Assembly: GCA_013365325.1 (NCBI GenBank)
Contig: JABVXV010000023.1
Coordinates: forward strand, 372,001-436,000
From: Dipetalonema caudispina
Taxonomy: Eukaryota; Nematoda; Chromadorea; Rhabditida; Onchocercidae
DNA: 64,000 nucleotides
Direction of reading: 5' to 3'
In this document: positions 1 through 12,661 of the stretch, in pieces
Layout of the letters: each line of letters begins with the position of its first letter
Numbering within the stretch: the stretch's first letter is position 1
Program-made: the position numbers and the translations under genes
The notes under the pieces: model-generated
What the model was told of the DNA's origin: nothing
The model's input: the letters and a program-made list of their open reading frames with translations, nothing else
Database searches by the model: none

Positions 1-640
1 GGTGCCCATATATCTTTGAGTATTTTACTAGCCATTGGTAGGTCTTCTCGATTTGCAAACGAGTTGAAAACTAATCGTCGATCTAATCACTTCTGCCGAA
101 AATAGCATTCCAGTGAAAATTCCGGGAATCAGAAATCTTATTTGATGGTAGCACTCAGTGATTACAATAATGTCTATCGTAGATACTAACCATTTGTTGT
201 TCCGATATTGATCCAATGCTTTCTACAGATATGTCAATTTCAACTTGCACTGGAGCATTAGGATCTAAAAATGCTACTACTTTCAAGGATATGTAAAGTG
301 TGAACTGTAATTTTCAAAAATTAAGTAAAATATTTGAGTTTTCAATGCTAACGATTTAGTGGTTATTGCTATGTGTACCTTAATTAACATTCTCATAAAT
401 TTTATTTAATCTTTGACTTAATTACCTAAAGTGATATTTGAAAAAAAAAGTTACTAACCTTTGTTGATAGATCTAAAATGCCGATTTTGATTGAGAAGGA
501 TAGTATCTAGAACATGTGTGATATTGTGTATCAATGTTGTACTGTACAGCAATATGTGCTTCCGATCATTCCCTTATAAGTGCAACATCGAAGTACTGCA
601 GTGAAGAGAATAAAGGTGAACAAGGGAATCATTGTGTCAT
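1..640 (-). CDS. Cys-loop ligand-gated ion channel, 5' part, truncated by window edge
   Basis: This is the extracellular ligand-binding start of a pentameric ion channel, probably an anion channel of the GABA/glutamate-gated class; that class is inferred. On the minus strand the frame ending at 191 reads FLDPNAPVQVEIDISVES then IGSISEQQM, followed by a GTTAGT donor. This is the family pattern of beta strands before the Cys loop. The next coding piece, 82 down to 1, reads DRRLVF..., then DLPMASKILKDIWAP, matching the family's L-P..SK..IW.PD motif. An upstream piece ending at 459 reads HVLDTILLNQNRHFRSINK. A candidate signal peptide starts MIPLFTFILFTAVLRCC near 634. The short strand normally seen between ISE..M and the W.D.RL motif is not visible in the 108 bases available, so this part of the model is unresolved. 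The Cys loop and membrane helices lie outside the window. Confidence 0.62.
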
Positions 641-1620
641 CTTTCGGCGTAAAATTTGTTTGGGACCCGAAATAAATTAAAGTTTTACTTTTTATCATTT
701 CATGGCTATATTAAGCTTAGAATGAAGATATTAGTCTCAAACATGTTGTCTAGAATAGTAAAATATTAAACGGTCCACTAAGCTGCTTACATGAAATAAG
801 ACAAAAAGGATTGCCAAACATAAAAGTCGATTTTTACTTTATTCATTGACTAAAATTTCAAATTTAGTACAACTCCCCACTAATTCTCCTTTTACTCCTA
901 CTTTTTCCATTTCTCTTGCTGTTCCTCTTCTGTAGTAAATCGATCGGCGATTGCTCAGATAGGTAACAAGGGTTTCCGGGCTTGAGAATGTTATCATCAT
1001 TCCCTTCGTCATGTTTCTTCTTTCCTGATTCCGAATAAATGCATTTATTTCTCATCATTTCAGTTTTACTCTCGACGATTTTACTTCTACTCATATCGAA
1101 CTTTTTCATTATTTCCAATTACTTTTTCTTAAAATTATTTCTGTTCCTCTTACAGATGCCATTTTTGGAGATGTTTTACGTCAAAATTATGTCAAATATT
1201 TTATTCAGTTGATATTTCCAAAAGATGATGCCAACATGGCTTTGTTTATTCGAATTTCATTTTCCAGCTTTTCTATTCTTAAAATGTTCTAATATCAATT
1301 GCTGAGATAAATTCCTCGTTTTGTAAACTATATTTCAAATACATTTATTTCCAATCTTATCGATTGATCGACTATATACATATATATATATGTCAGATCA
1401 ATGAAGATTTGCATAACGATAGGATGAGATCAAACAAATTTGTATTAAGTGATTACGATGTGCGGCTACTCATCTGTTTGCACTATTTTTCGGAAATATG
1501 TATGCTGCGTTCTTATATGATAGTAAAACTTCATTTCTTTACATTTCGGCGGATCGAATTTCTATTAGAATCATGTTATATTTCCTTACAGAAAATTGAA
1601 AAAAATCAAAAGAATGAATC
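641..1620. other. intergenic, no supported gene
   Basis: This is AT-rich sequence between the ion channel start on the minus strand and a possible plus-strand exon. An 84-codon minus-strand frame at 864-1118 is lysine/serine-rich and has no family resemblance or convincing splice context, so I do not call it. Confidence 0.4.
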
Positions 1621-1799
1621 AATGGTATCTAGTGAAATGCTTTATGGAACTGCCGTTACTGATGATAGCGGTGAAAAACTTTCTACATCACCTCTCCTAT
1701 CACTAATGCCTACCAGAATTACCAGTGAAAGTATAGATTTCAGTATTCCCGACTATCCTCGACTCGCCACTGATAATAAATTGTGGTACAAGAAACGGT
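1621..1799 (+). CDS. possible coding exon, unknown product
   Basis: An open frame starts at ATG 1621 with MVSSEMLYGTAVTDDSGEK and ends ...DNKLWYKKR at a good donor, CG|GTAAGT at 1799/1800. The composition looks coding: hydrophilic, mixed residues and less AT-rich than its surroundings. A TTTCCTTACAG acceptor lies about 30 bases upstream. A downstream candidate continuation after TTTTAG at 2156 would read RTSCPSCFYDCVK in phase. I could not assemble the rest, and pieces near 2495-2565 and 2605-2730 look protein-like but do not join in phase. I do not recognise the product. It may be the first exon of a small plus-strand gene diverging from the ion channel. Confidence 0.3.
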
Positions 1800-4657
1800 A
1801 AGTTATAAATGTTTAGGTTGTACGATATCGTTCATTTCTTTCTCTCTGCACTGCACTCAGTTGGTCCTTCTAAGATTTGAGTTAAACAGTAAGTGATGCA
1901 GTGGTTGATAATCGTGATAAAGACAGTGATATGATGATATCTTTTACTGGAAGTTACAATGAAAGAAATGCCAGCGATAATTGTTCAGTTCACGATTGAA
2001 AGTAGATGAAGGATGAACAATTTAATGATAATACTAATGCCCATTGTTCATCTATGATCTGTCATATTTTTCAAATTAATTTATCAAAACTCACCGCAGG
2101 CTCTTTTTCCTGGTATACCATTTTCAGTCATTTATCGTCTTTCAGATATAAATTTTAGAACTTCTTGTCCATCATGTTTCTATGACTGTGTGAAGAATAT
2201 TGTTATTTCTTCATCGAAAATCTAAAAACTGCAAAATCTTTTAATGAGAGGTGATATTATCGTTTTGCTACAACCCTGTTCGCAAAGTTAGGCATGCTGT
2301 CTAAAAAAAAAGTTAAATTTGCATTTATAGTACGTGAAATGTTGCAATTACACTTTGTTACTGCAATTTCAGAGAGATGTTTCGGTGATACGTTTATTAT
2401 CACATCTATTATTGGAAACATTTTCATCCCCATTTGCTTGTATGAATTTGTGTTATCAATAAATTTTTTTCTATTTCCCGCTATCCGATAACACGTGGAG
2501 CAGTAGGAAGAGTTTCGGATAAGTACATGTGTCTATCTAAGTTTGCCTGGTGTCATTTCAACAAAGGTACCTATGTAACTGAAGGAAGTAATATTTAGCT
2601 TGAGGCAACATGGGAATCCGAGTATGAATCTTCGAAGCCAAACCATCAAAATCCATATCCAATGGCTACATTCGCAGGCACGCTCTATTGTGGCATCTTT
2701 TCATGTATGCGACGCAAACGCTATCGATAAGAATTCGCGAATCAATTTTTCCGTTCAGTTTTATTGTTTTCAAGTAAGTCAATGAAAACATAAAGTCTGA
2801 GTTCTTGGCTTTATATTTACATTTTCACTCCTTAATTGCCTATATATTTGAATATTTGTTGACTTAATCAACAGTTTATTTATTCACATATTTTGGTTCA
2901 TTCTAATAAGAAGCAATAAAAATAAAACTGTAGGCATTCCCGTTTTCTTTTTTCGCTTTCTAACAAATTTACCTCAGTACTGCATTCCTATCCTACTTTG
3001 ATTTGTTTACCTGTCCATATAATTTCATTTAAACAATAAGATATAAGTAAACCTATTTAACGGAAAAAATAACTAAGTGAGCTGCGAAACTAATTTCGGC
3101 AAGTATAAAGCAACATTAAGCACGTTACGAAAATAACGAATTTGCAATGGGTTTTTTCTCCTAATCCTCAAATATTCCGATGAGATAGTTTGCCAGGAAA
3201 GAGATTTGATCAATAATGAATATTAAATCGAGTGTTGGCAACTGGCTTTTAAAAAATTATAAAGTGCTAAAAAAAATTATGCAACATTGTACAGAGAGAA
3301 TAAATGTTGTTAGCAATTTTTTTATTTTTCCTGCATATTTGCATTTGCAAAAAATAAATTATTTCAGTATATGTTACTGGGGATATTATACAGTGATGCA
3401 ATGAGCAACTTTGATATCACTGAATGGGTTTCAACTTCCAACGATAAGTGATTGCTTATCTGGACAGATAAGCATTGCCAATAATTTCGTTTAACTGGCA
3501 ACTTTCTTGTACAGAGCAACATTTGTAGTATTTTTTCTGGGAAGCAATTAATAGTTTCAGCTTCCCTTTCCCTATACATTTACAAAAGCACCGACTATTG
3601 ATGATAACTGCCCGTGTTGTATTCTTTGCTATACTATAGATGCATAAAAATTAAGTTCACCTGAATGTAACCACAATGAAATAAAACTTAATAGCTTACA
3701 TTTTGTTTGTCCACGAGTTGTTGTTAAATGAAAATTAATGGTGACTTGTGCCATAAGCTGATCAACGACAATCATAATTACTAACTTCTAAGGATGAGTG
3801 AGTATTCAATATCTAAAAACTTGAATGTCATTTCACAATTTTCTCAATGTAAGACCGACAAATTGCCTATAACACCACATGCATAAACTACTAACAAAAA
3901 AAAAAATACCCCACACCACATTGTTTATCGTTTTAATCGCCTTCTTCCCCAACTCTCCTTTGTCCCTTTTTAATTCGGTATCATTGATTAAATGAATCAA
4001 ATTAGATCTTAAAGAGTTATTATTAGTTTGGTTGAATTAACACTCCCATCTTATTCTTTTTCTTTCTCCCACGATTCACATTCGGATTGTTTTATCTTCC
4101 AGCATTTATTTTTTAAAAACAGCGAACAAATACGAAGAAATTTAAGATGATTTCCCTTTGTATCTGATCTGAAGCACCCCCAAAAATTCCTTCTCTTTGG
4201 ACAAGGAATTGTTTACCAGGATAGAAAAGAAATCATTACAAAAGATAAGTCATATGGTCTTTTTTCGTATTGAATATTTATGTAAGTTCCTCATACAAAA
4301 ACGTTCTATAAATAAGTACATCTCTTCAACTGTGTAGTTCTCTGCAAACCACCATTATAAACACAAAAAGCATAACAAATATCAATTGGTTGAAAATAGA
4401 TGACAGATTTGATAACTTCTGATGCAGAATGTTTAACTCTTCTCAACCAAATTTAAGCGCAACTTGGAAATCATACAACACTGAGGTTGGAAATCACTAA
4501 ACAGGTTAGTTTTATGTAATGTACGGTAGACTGAAGCCTACTTACTCCTATCGTACGGTCTCATAGTCTTCCACTAGGAGCATGTATATTACTGCACAGC
4601 AAAGGCTTGAAAACAAGCAAGTATAAATTCGCATTTATAAAAGCAAACATCATACTC
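1800..4657. other. largely non-coding, AT-rich; fragments only
   Basis: No complete gene can be supported here. Short protein-like stretches on the plus strand (2495-2565 and 2605-2730, the latter reading NPYPMATFAGTLYCGIFSC) may be exons of the gene that starts at 1621, or decayed sequence. From 2800 to 4657 I see nothing but AT-rich DNA. Confidence 0.35.
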
Positions 4658-6904
4658 TCAATGTCCTCTTTGCCTATTTTCAGCTCTTAAGTGATAAAAA
4701 TCCATAGCTGTCACAGAAATATTCCAACCGGCAGTAACAGTCGCCACATAAAATATGAATAGGAACGTGATCGGATACAGGAAGATGTGTGTATTTTTCA
4801 GAATCGGAAGTGCTGAAAATGTAAAAATTTTGTGCATGTTTGAAAATTGAAGGTGAAATGAGAATTCTGATTTTCCTTCTGGTGAGAACTGACATATATG
4901 AGTATTCAAATCAAAAAACCTTAAAATCATTTCGGGTTTTAACGGCTAAAAGGTTGAAGTTTTCTGTTTAAATATACAACCATTCAAGTAAAGAGATAAA
5001 GAAAGAAAAATGCCATCATACCTATGCTAAGTCCTAAGAAATTGAAATGAGCTTTCAGCAAATTAATCCATAAATTATATAACTTTCATCAAAACTACCA
5101 AGAAATTATGCAAGATACCGGTATATCCCAAGAAGGTGATGTATATATAGTAAACTATGGCTACAAACCAAATCGTATTACCAAACAAACGCGGCAAAAA
5201 TGAATCGAAACCTATCAAATCTAAAAAGCAGTTTCATGTTGACCATTTGATATCGAAATCCATGTTAAATAAGAGATAATTACAGATGCAAAAACTAAAA
5301 ATTAAGTTCCAGAAAACTATAAAAAATATTGAATCTTACGCGAAAATGTGAGGGGTAAAAGAACATGAAGAAGCATAAGCATCGGAAAAAATGCGTTGAG
5401 ATGTACATCAAAACAATAAGCCCATTCCACATCCTGATCGTTAACTCGCCTCAAGAAACGATTAGACGTAAACCTGAAAATTCTTACTCCAACTTATCGG
5501 TAAATTCCTACACTGAATTCGTTTATAAATCTATAAAACTATTTTTCCTGACTCAAATTATACTAACTCAGAGCGATAAATTTGAAACAATCAGCTCAAA
5601 GATGTAATCCCATCTTGGCCCTATTACTCTCGAAAGGCTTCTTAGTGTAATGAATTTTATAGATGCAAACATTTTTTTTTCCCATGATGGTGACTTTTCC
5701 CTTCTCTTTTCAGAGATGAAGCGGAAACCAGATTATCACCAAATAATCACAGATTACCATAAAATAGTCGCGATGAGAATTCCAACACCAATACAATCAA
5801 TAAAAACGACCCATAGGAAAAATGCGATGAAGCCAATGAATGAAAGTTGAATAGTCCATGCAAACAAAATGCTCGATATAGCAAGAATTGTCAGAAGTAG
5901 CACAAGAAACGCTGGATCATCGCGTGCCCACTGGTCCTTTGTTCCTGAATCATTAAATTTTTTCGTGTTCAAGAAACTCCACACTACAAATATATGAAAT
6001 CGTTCATACATAGCAGTATCTTTCCCAGTGATGGTTTGCTGATACAGGAAGTGATAACAATATTCATCCACTCATACAATCCTAGAGATTAGGATCACTC
6101 GGCTAAGACAGTTGGTAATACTATTCTCCAGACTGTTATGAAATGAGTACCACTTTTTAATTTAACTTAAATTTCAACATTTGCCATAATCTTTTAATTT
6201 CAGCATTTATTATAGATATAAAAGAACACGAAACGAACGTTTGCGATACATAAAATTGCGATATACTTTCTGAGGTTTGATTAGCAGATAAATCATTTGC
6301 CAAAGAGCAAATTCGAAGTCCATCTGATGAAAACGAATAAGTCGTCGAAAATAACGATTAAGTTTCGCTACTGCTGTCATCCTGACTGCTGTAAGACATC
6401 CTATGTGATCCATAGATCTAAAAAAATATTAATATAATAAAAAAAGGACAAAAAATATGTGCAAATTTCGAGACTACTAGGATGTAAATAATTAACTATG
6501 TCTGCAAATCAATGTACAAGTAAATACGAGTAATTTGGGTATGATATTAATGCTGGTGATTCCACTGAGTGCCCTATTCGTCACTATACTGAAATGAGAA
6601 AAAAAAAAAGCCTTAGTATATGGAATTACATCGTTTAACGCCAAACAACAGCAACAGAAAACGTGCACATAAATCAATTAACAGAAGGAAAAGTGTAGAC
6701 CTGTAGCACAATGAACTGAACTAACCCGTTACTGGCAACAGATCTTGCACCAGGTGATGTATAACCACTACCTGGAAATCTTCGACCTCGACTTCCAGAA
6801 GTTGCAAAAGTAAACGAGGTACCAGCGTGTACCATACTCTGTGGAACAACTGCAGTGGCTGATAAGCCGTCAGAGATTCGCATAAACTCATTCGTATAAC
6901 TCAT
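4658..6904 (-). CDS. unc-50: UNC-50 family Golgi membrane protein
   Basis: UNC-50 is a conserved multipass Golgi protein. In C. elegans it is needed for trafficking of levamisole-type acetylcholine receptors. I assembled six exons: 6904-6726, 6417-6239, 5944-5758, 5473-5340, 5220-5119 and 4812-4658. All phases close, giving 311 aa, close to the usual ~260-300. Diagnostic stretches are FRRLIRFHQMDFEFALWQM, KDQWARDDPAFLVLLL, LWVVFIDCIGVG, DQDVEWAYCFDVHLNAFFP, FLPRLFGNTIW, YYIYITFLGYT and the C-terminal GWNISVTAMDFYHL. Hydrophobic segments fit about five to six membrane helices. The first exon is a low-complexity Ser/Gly-rich tail, as in other members. The start at 6904 is the only in-frame ATG upstream of the conserved core exon. 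OST4 lies about 0.9 kb upstream on the same strand. Confidence 0.95.
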
Positions 6905-7827
6905 TTAAATTGTGGTTGCAAAAGGCAAATCTGAGAAAAAGGTTAAAATCAACGATCGATTATCTGGCTAATGAGTTTCCAGTTATGGAATATACCTAAC
7001 ATTTCCAAAACAATACAAACTACACCTAATACTTCTGCATCTGATATGGATAGATATTGAGCTGAATTAAGACATCCAATACATTAAATAAACAGCTGTT
7101 ACTATTTGCTTCTATGAAACAACTCATATTTAATCAGATATTTCATAACAGAGTTTATAACTCCTAAAAGCATAAAAAAGACAAAATTTTGTACGAATTT
7201 TTATGGAAAATCCTGAAAAATCATTAGTTATCTTTCCACATTACAAATTAAACAAGCAGAATACAACACCTTTTATAGTTATGCCTGCTTACTTGTGTGA
7301 TTTGGTTTTAATATTTTAAATCCCCATTTATAAAGACTTTAAACACAGAATTTTTGAGCGCGGCTTTTAGGTTATGGATATTAGGAAGACATAAATACGG
7401 AATAAATTAACTATTACAGCTACAGTTAATTCTCGACTATAAAACATATGTAATATCACTGCCGAAACTGTTTCTCGAAAGAATTCTTTAGGAAGGCACT
7501 TGATAAGTTGTCCATAAAATAAATAGTCATTGTAGAGATGAAGCCTTTAGCGTTCTGGATAACTGATCTGAAACAAAGTGGATATAATTTGATTATAAAT
7601 AGAAAACACACATGCAAATATATCAATAAAAAAGTAAAACTATAAAATGATCGGTTTCGATTCACTGCACTGAAATGAAGAGTAAAACCTAGTAGTTTAA
7701 ATTATATAATTTCTATTCTCAAATAATGATTGAATGTGATAAACGGTAGCTAAACTTGATGTAATGCTGATGATGAATTAAAATGAAATAGTTGAAATTT
7801 TAAAACACGAACTGAACATTCCCTTAG

Positions 7828-7938
7828 TTATTTCTTTTGACGTTGACTGGTTGTGACGTAATGAAAGAAGACAACTAGCAGAAGCATAGCAATGCCTAAG
7901 GCATTTGCTACAACGCCTAATTGCATATCTGTGATCAT
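7828..7938 (-). CDS. ost-4: oligosaccharyltransferase subunit OST4 (36 aa microprotein)
   Basis: OST4 is a tiny single-span ER membrane protein. It stabilises the STT3 catalytic subunit in the complex that N-glycosylates nascent proteins. The frame is one exon of 36 codons beginning MITDMQLGVVANALG and ending in a basic tail, TTSQRQKK. The MITD..L start, one 20-residue hydrophobic helix (roughly residues 8-27) and an HY followed by polar residues match yeast and animal OST4, which are 36-40 aa. A TTTCAG acceptor sits just before the ATG, as expected for a leader trans-splice site. It is oriented with unc-50, whose start is about 0.9 kb downstream, so a two-gene operon serving the secretory pathway is possible but not shown. 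Confidence 0.92.
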   Translation of the reverse strand: MITDMQLGVVANALGIAMLLLVVFFHYVTTSQRQKK

Positions 7939-9398
7939 TGTTGATGTCTGAAATCGTTCAACAATTTAAATCAGCAAGAAAAAATGAAAATTTTTGTGCG
8001 CAAGTGAAAGATAGCGGGAAAGACAAAGTACACAACGATAAGGGTAGTAAATGTGCGATTCATCGTGAATCAAAAAAGAAACAAACATAGTAATATCAGT
8101 AAAACACGCGTAACGTGATCAAACGTGAAATAATGTGAAGAGAGCATGGTGATTGATCGGATTTTATAAGGAATAAAATTTCTAGAGGATAAACCTGAAC
8201 TCTTATATAAGTAATATGAAACCATCCCGAATTTCGAGAGAACTATCCGCACTACCTCAAATCATCTCCCATTTGTACCCGGCCATACTACACTTTCACG
8301 CAAAATGGTTCGGCCAAAATGAATTCCATTTTGTGAAATGATGTGGGAGGGAGAGAGAGAGGGAGAGAGAGAAGGTTTGTGGTAAGAAGGAGGGAGGGAT
8401 AGTACAGTCTAGCAAAACTTGTCTCAACCAATTTCTATCTCTTGTCACTTGCTGTTCTTTCACTTATTTCGCTAATTTTTTCAAATTAAATTCTTTTCCA
8501 AACTTTTTTCAATTTTTTGTCTTCCAAGGATTCTGAGATAAGATCATCGTGAAAGTAACACTCTATCATATTATTGAATGACTTGAGAGATCATTTCACA
8601 TTTAACGATCAGTTGGGTAACTTGCCAAGGAAGTACAGTTAAAGATAGAATTATTCATAAAAGATAAATTATCTTATAGTTACATGAAATGCACATATTT
8701 CTAATATTTTACAATCTTAACAGTTAACATTGTTAAAACAACATGAATCATTTTTACTATAAGGGGGGCTGGGCTATATTGTTTATTAGATCAGATGACT
8801 TGTCTCATTTACATATAACATTCATGTATAATAGATGCAGAAATTTGTATGTTGAAAATTTTCTGCATTCTTTTGAATGTTTGAAAACAAATAACTGGCG
8901 AATTTCAGAGACTCTTTTGAAATCGATTGAGGAAGCTTTAGGGCAGACTTCTCATTTGACTCTTAGCATTCCTTCCAACTCATCGATTTCTTCTCTTCCT
9001 TTTCTCTCTCTTTTCTATCGTAATCTTATCACTTTTCTACTGGATGATTTTATATCTGTACTATATTTTTTATTCGTTTCAAGTAAAATTGGTTATGGAA
9101 GCTCGTAGAAGTCATCAAATGAAGAATAACATCTAATGCATCAGAGTATCGCAGGAAGAATTCTGTATCAGGAACTATTCATTTCCTTCACGATAATAAT
9201 TTTAGGATTGCAACATTCTCGATATCTAGATTACTGGGAGATGATATTAATCTGTCCCGAAATATCTTACGAGTTCTCAGATCTCTGTGCGTATATGTGT
9301 TCTTAATTAAAATTGGTACAAGATTTGTCTTTTTTTTTTTGTCACGGGAATGTTTTCCTTAATTCAATTTGGATTATTTCAATTCTTATTCCAGGTTG
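7939..9398. other. intergenic with purine tract
   Basis: This is the divergent gap between OST4 (-) and unc-69 (+), so both promoters should lie here. It holds a GA-rich purine tract at about 8343-8400. A 121-codon plus-strand frame at 8743-9108 has no family resemblance. Confidence 0.4.
8343..8400 (+). repeat. GA-rich purine tract
   Basis: Runs of GAGA and GGGAGGG dominate these 58 bases, interrupted by a few T residues. It lies in the divergent promoter gap between OST4 and unc-69. Such tracts can be GAGA-factor-like sites or simple microsatellite; the sequence alone does not decide. Confidence 0.6.
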
Positions 9399-10181
9399 AT
9401 GTCCACAGATACAGCGGTTACCCACGAAACAGACAATTTTCCGCTTGCAGATGATGGTAGGCTTCAATATGAAGTTTGAAAACTACGGGAAAACTTTTTT
9501 GCATTACTAAAGTTTTAAATGATTTGTAGAATCTCAAGGAAGTTCAATAGATACAGGAGGTCGAACCCCTCGTCCGGCACAACCGTTGCCGAGAGAAGAA
9601 TCTGATGATCAAGAAGAGAAAGCACGACTGATATCTCAAGTTCTCGAACTTCAGAATACTCTGGATGGTAATTTATTACTTAATTCTTTCAATAATTTTT
9701 CATTTCTGCTGCTTCCATCTTCGCTAAAATATCGTACTGTGTTATACGGTTAGTGATTAATATTATAACAAGTGAGAAAACTTTATCCATTGAAGAAGCA
9801 TTCTCCGTAAATCAATCTTTATTGAATTTGGAACTTATAAAATCAGTTCCTCTTTCCGGTGTTCCTGTCAATTTTTCGAACTCGCAGGATTCGCTCCCGC
9901 TGCGTAAAAAATTGAGTTAATGAATAATTCTTAGGTCAATAAAAAATTTGTTTTTGTTCTAGCTTTTATTTCTGAAATATATCATTAACTCTGTCATAAT
10001 TGCTTTGTTCGTAATATTTTAAAGGCAGTTTGTAGATTTGAGCCAACGCGTTGATAGTGTTAAGGAAGAAAGCCTAAAATTGCGATCTGAAAATCAGGTG
10101 CTTGGGCAGTACATTCAGAATTTAATGGCTTCAAGTGCTGTTTTTCAGCCTGCTCAACCAAAGGCATCGCAAACCAAGTAA
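9399..10181 (+). CDS. unc-69: UNC-69 / SCOC short coiled-coil protein
   Basis: SCOC/UNC-69 is a short coiled-coil Golgi and vesicle adaptor. It binds the kinesin adaptor FEZ1/UNC-76 and is required for axon outgrowth and autophagy control. Three exons, 9399-9456, 9530-9667 and 10036-10181, join in phase to 113 aa. The C-terminal half is almost invariant in animals and is clear here: [20 protein letters not shown], then [16 protein letters not shown] and SSAVFQ. Leucine heptads run through roughly residues 53-98. The N-terminal half is acidic and Ser/Thr/Pro-rich and is poorly conserved in the family. A TTCCAG acceptor lies five bases before the ATG, so the start is probably trans-spliced; a longer isoform with an upstream exon cannot be excluded. 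Confidence 0.94.
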
Positions 10182-12661
10182 TTGGATTTCTGCTCATTTT
10201 TTGTATTTAGTATACTTGCGCTTAAGGAACTACTAGCATAAAGTCTAAGTTCCGCTTGATTTTCCAATGAAACGCATGATTTCTGGTTACTTACACGGGT
10301 TAAGTTGGAATCTTGGCATAGCCCGTGTCTCAAGAATGGAACTCACAAAATTAATCTGTAATAAAAATGACAATTGGAAATTTTCAGACTGTTATCCTGA
10401 GAATGATTACATTTCTTCCCAATAACAGCACGCCTTTCTTAATATTCCATGCTATTTCACCATGAAGTGAATTTCTGTTCTTAAGCAGTTATTAAGCAAA
10501 AATGCTCTTTTGTCCTTGACTTCGGCGCTTCTACTACGTAATCTCACGATTTCAAGAATGAACGTGCTAATGTACTGGCGATGCTTACAATGCAAATGTG
10601 TTCTTATTGTTACATCCCCCTAATTTAGTCTGTGTACTTGCTTGAAGGAAAAGCTTTTAGCTTCTGTTATTCAATTAAGATATATCAGGTTTGAGTCAAA
10701 GAAAATCGGCTTTAGTTGAGGAAATTTTTCAGTGACTTCAGTACATTTCACTAAAATTTTAGGAGTTTTAATTGTGTTTAGCATCCCAATAAGCCAGGAA
10801 TACTATTTTATTGTTATCCTGCTTCAAATAAGACTCTTTGATATACTAGCCGTATTCTTCTCTTGTGATGAAGACACTGGTTAGAAAGTTAGCGGACAAG
10901 CTCCAATGAAATTACTGGTATTGGCCGTTTGTTATTGTAAATTGTTACTTTGTGATTTGTAAATTTCATTCTGTTTGTGTGCGCAAATGATAATGCGAAG
11001 TAAATCGTAAATATTGTTTCATTATGAAAATTCAGTTTCGTCACATACAATTCCTAATTTTTCCAGCCGTCATTTTGTTTAACTGTAAGTGTACTTCGTA
11101 TTTGTTCTCATATTTTATTCTGTCCTATTTCTACGACTTCTTTAGTTACTAGTAAATTGTCTTCTCTTGTAATTTTTTCCAGTGACCTTCCATACTTTAC
11201 ACTATTTTTTCACTGCATCTAATTAAAATCAGAAATCCGCGGGTGTCCTGCAGCTCAAATATCAAATATTCAAGGAGAGCCAAGGAAGATTTAACTCATC
11301 ACTAAATAAAAGATATGCAGTAAAGTGTTCATCGAAGTGACTAAAAAAATTTATGAAAATCAAACGGACTTAAACAACCCCTCGCATAAAAAAGCTTGTC
11401 CAGTTTTATAGCCGTTTCGCTTTGTTTGTTGTTTAATTTAATTTTTGTAGAAGTTTTTCTGTTGTGCGTCTTGTGGGATTTAGTCATCTTTTCCTGGTTC
11501 TTGATCTTCAAGCATCATCGCACGCTTATCCTTTAGGTTTAGTTGCACCCTTTGCTTTTTAAAGACATTTCTGCTTAATTGTCTGCGTTTTTTAGAAACG
11601 AAATGTTTGGAGCATTTTTTTGGTAAGGAGCAGCAAATCCTACATGGATGATATCCAACCAGAGAAAAACAGCTGAGATGAATTGTCGATTATATCCAGA
11701 AATCGTTAACGTTACCTGTGGTAGTGATTGTTCGTTTTCTTGTACCATTTAGTGCAATTGATTTTATGCAATCAAAGATCATTTAATTACTTTTATTCAA
11801 TGATTTTTTCCAGTACATCACTTATTACATTGCTGCCTTACTGTTAGTTTAGTGCCTTCGTTATCTCTTGATGTAAGAGTGTTGTGATCAATCAGCAGCT
11901 TAAATGTTTGGAAATCAATAACTCCGCGTTCTATCACTGTTCAATGTATTATTAGATTGGCTGAATTGTGTAGAAATGAATAACGAAAAATAGCATCAAG
12001 ATGCAAACTTCCATATTTCATTATGTCTTGGTATAAGCTTCAAACGACTAATATAACTGAAATGATGAGCGGTGTGATTGTACAGAAAGTGTTGTTACGT
12101 TCACAGTCAAGGCTGGTTGAGGAGTTAAATGAATTGGTAACTTTAATTTTTAATTGAAATTGTAAAAAACCCAGCAAATAGAGCACCTCTATTCCGCTAA
12201 TTTTCATTCAAAATCTTTAAGTCCAGCAGATGATCATCAGATCGATGAACTTCGTTGCTCCGTACTGTTTTCTTTTAATCCAGATGAACAAAGCGACAAA
12301 TTTTTTGCATTTTTTGAAGTCTAGTATCTTGTCTGTTGCGTTCTTGGTTAGGATTTCTCTTCATTGTAAAGATTGCTAAATCTATTTGAAAGTCGGCATC
12401 CGCAACAATCTTTTTCAGGAATATCCTTAAGCTTTATATGTGAACATAGAGCATTATGATTATAGTTTTTACTAATAGATTAGTTGAAGAACTCATGTAC
12501 ATCATACAGTGTAGAAAATCATACACAATAAGGGTTGGACTTTGCCGATGACAATACATTCTCTTCGAAAGAATTTTGCATTCTTTTAAAACGAAGCTTA
12601 TGCGATACACTGTATAAACGTAAAAAATCGGATGAGATCGAGTATGAGGTAAATATTGATC
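10182..12661. other. intergenic, nothing firm
   Basis: This is a long AT-rich gap between unc-69 and the histone gene. At 12062-12138 a plus-strand frame starts MMSGVIVQKVLLRSQSRLVE and ends at a GTAACT donor. At 12230-12325 another reads ADDHQIDELRCSVLFSFNPD. Their phases do not match, so I do not join them. They may be remnants or exons of an unrecognised gene. Confidence 0.35.
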
